From WANQ01 sp964448055 (GTDB lineage Archaea; Thermoproteota; Thermoprotei_A; Sulfolobales; WANQ01): 44,769 nt of DNA. Every line of letters starts with the position of its first letter. The first letter of the stretch is position 1. Position numbers and translations under genes: made by a program. The notes beneath the pieces are model-generated. The model worked only from the letters and a program-made list of their open reading frames with translations, did not search any database and was not told the origin of the DNA. The stretch lies in contig CAYUVB010000009.1 in the NCBI GenBank assembly GCA_964448055.1, positions 1-44,769 on the forward strand, read 5' to 3'. Of the stretch, positions 44,377 through 44,769 are shown piece by piece.

Positions 44377-44476
44377 AATCTACACCAGTATTCAGGATGT
44401 TATACCTAAACCAACACAATAATATAATATGGTGCCCTATACAATACAGTCTCAGCCTACCAAGAGTTGAGTTACC

Positions 44477-44769
44477 ATGGAGAAACCTAGGATAGGAATA
44501 GTAGGAGTAGGTAGGTGGGGTAGTAATATAGCACGTGTATTATGGGAACTTAACCGTGAAGACTTAATATCATTCGAAATAGTAATAGATGTAGACATAG
44601 AGAAAGCGAAGAATATAGCAAGAAAATACGGGGTTAAAAGATACTCTAATAACCTAATTGATGCACGAGGATTAGATGGTGTAGTTGTTGCTGTACCTAT
44701 ACCTTACCTTGCTAAAACAGCACTAAAACTAGTTAAGCAAGGATTAAACGTTTTTGTCGAGAAACCTGT
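44477..44769 (+). CDS. Gfo/Idh/MocA-family oxidoreductase, 3' truncated by window end
   Basis: The ATG at 44477 opens a frame that runs off the window, with 97 full codons visible. It starts KPRIGIVGVGRWG, the Rossmann dinucleotide-binding loop. The N-terminal domain continues through DVDIEKAKNIA and GLDGVVVAVPIPYL to VFVEKPC, where EKP is the family hallmark. These NAD(P)-dependent enzymes act on sugars or nucleotide-sugars. It is divergent from the YtcJ-like gene. Confidence 0.85.
   Translation, partial: MEKPRIGIVGVGRWGSNIARVLWELNREDLISFEIVIDVDIEKAKNIARKYGVKRYSNNLIDARGLDGVVVAVPIPYLAKTALKLVKQGLNVFVEKP

Overview
This window is chromosomal DNA from an archaeon, most likely a hyperthermophilic member of the Thermoproteota (Crenarchaeota), Desulfurococcales-like. 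The evidence is archaeal gene content (form III RuBisCO, GPN-loop GTPase, PaREP1-type protein, HEPN/MNT and VapBC pairs), TATA/BRE-type promoters, short leaders with GGTG/GGAGG ribosome-binding sites, frequent GTG and TTG starts, and AT-rich composition. No species name is claimed. It is a scaffolded draft, probably a metagenome bin, with four runs of exactly 100 N. Two of these are flanked by identical 55-nt sequences, so those two are unmerged k-mer overlaps rather than missing DNA.

Layout. 1-3.4 kb: a partial membrane protein, a DUF885-type metallopeptidase, a PaREP1 protein and a strong structured-RNA candidate. 3.4-4.8 kb: moaC-moaA (molybdopterin). 4.9-12.1 kb: a large SF2 helicase, class II HMG-CoA reductase, a HAD phosphatase and an S9 peptidase. 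12.2-23.6 kb: a metal/tetrapyrrole block. An ABC importer (substrate-binding protein with two fused binding domains, FecCD permease, ATPase) is transcribed leftward. A CobN-type chelatase, an amidohydrolase and a ChlI-ChlD fusion run rightward from the same intergenic region, which carries a good TATA box and repeated AGGTGTAC motifs. 23.6-26.2 kb: a degraded patch with a PP2C-like pseudogene, a lone CRISPR-like repeat, a HEPN/MNT pair and a VapBC pair.

26.2-31.2 kb: a methyltransferase, a FUN14-like small membrane protein, an Nmad3-like protein, an MFS permease and an MscS-like membrane protein. 31.2-31.35 kb: a short RNA gene whose structure and complementarity to 16S rRNA fit an H/ACA-type pseudouridine guide. 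31.4-36.7 kb: GPN GTPase, malic enzyme, form III RuBisCO, UppP and a methyltransferase broken by one in-frame TGA. 36.9-44.8 kb: GH15 glucoamylase-like enzyme (split only by the assembly), a phosphoesterase, a membrane-anchored coiled-coil protein with a C-terminal HTH, two amidohydrolases, a surface protein and the start of a Gfo/Idh/MocA oxidoreductase.

The most notable items are the guide RNA opposite a 16S-like segment, a second RNA with the same GGGGAUGA kink-turn-like element, the chelatase/transporter locus with a double binding protein and an embedded amidohydrolase, and the two recently broken genes. rRNA comparisons and family assignments are from memory; no searches were run.
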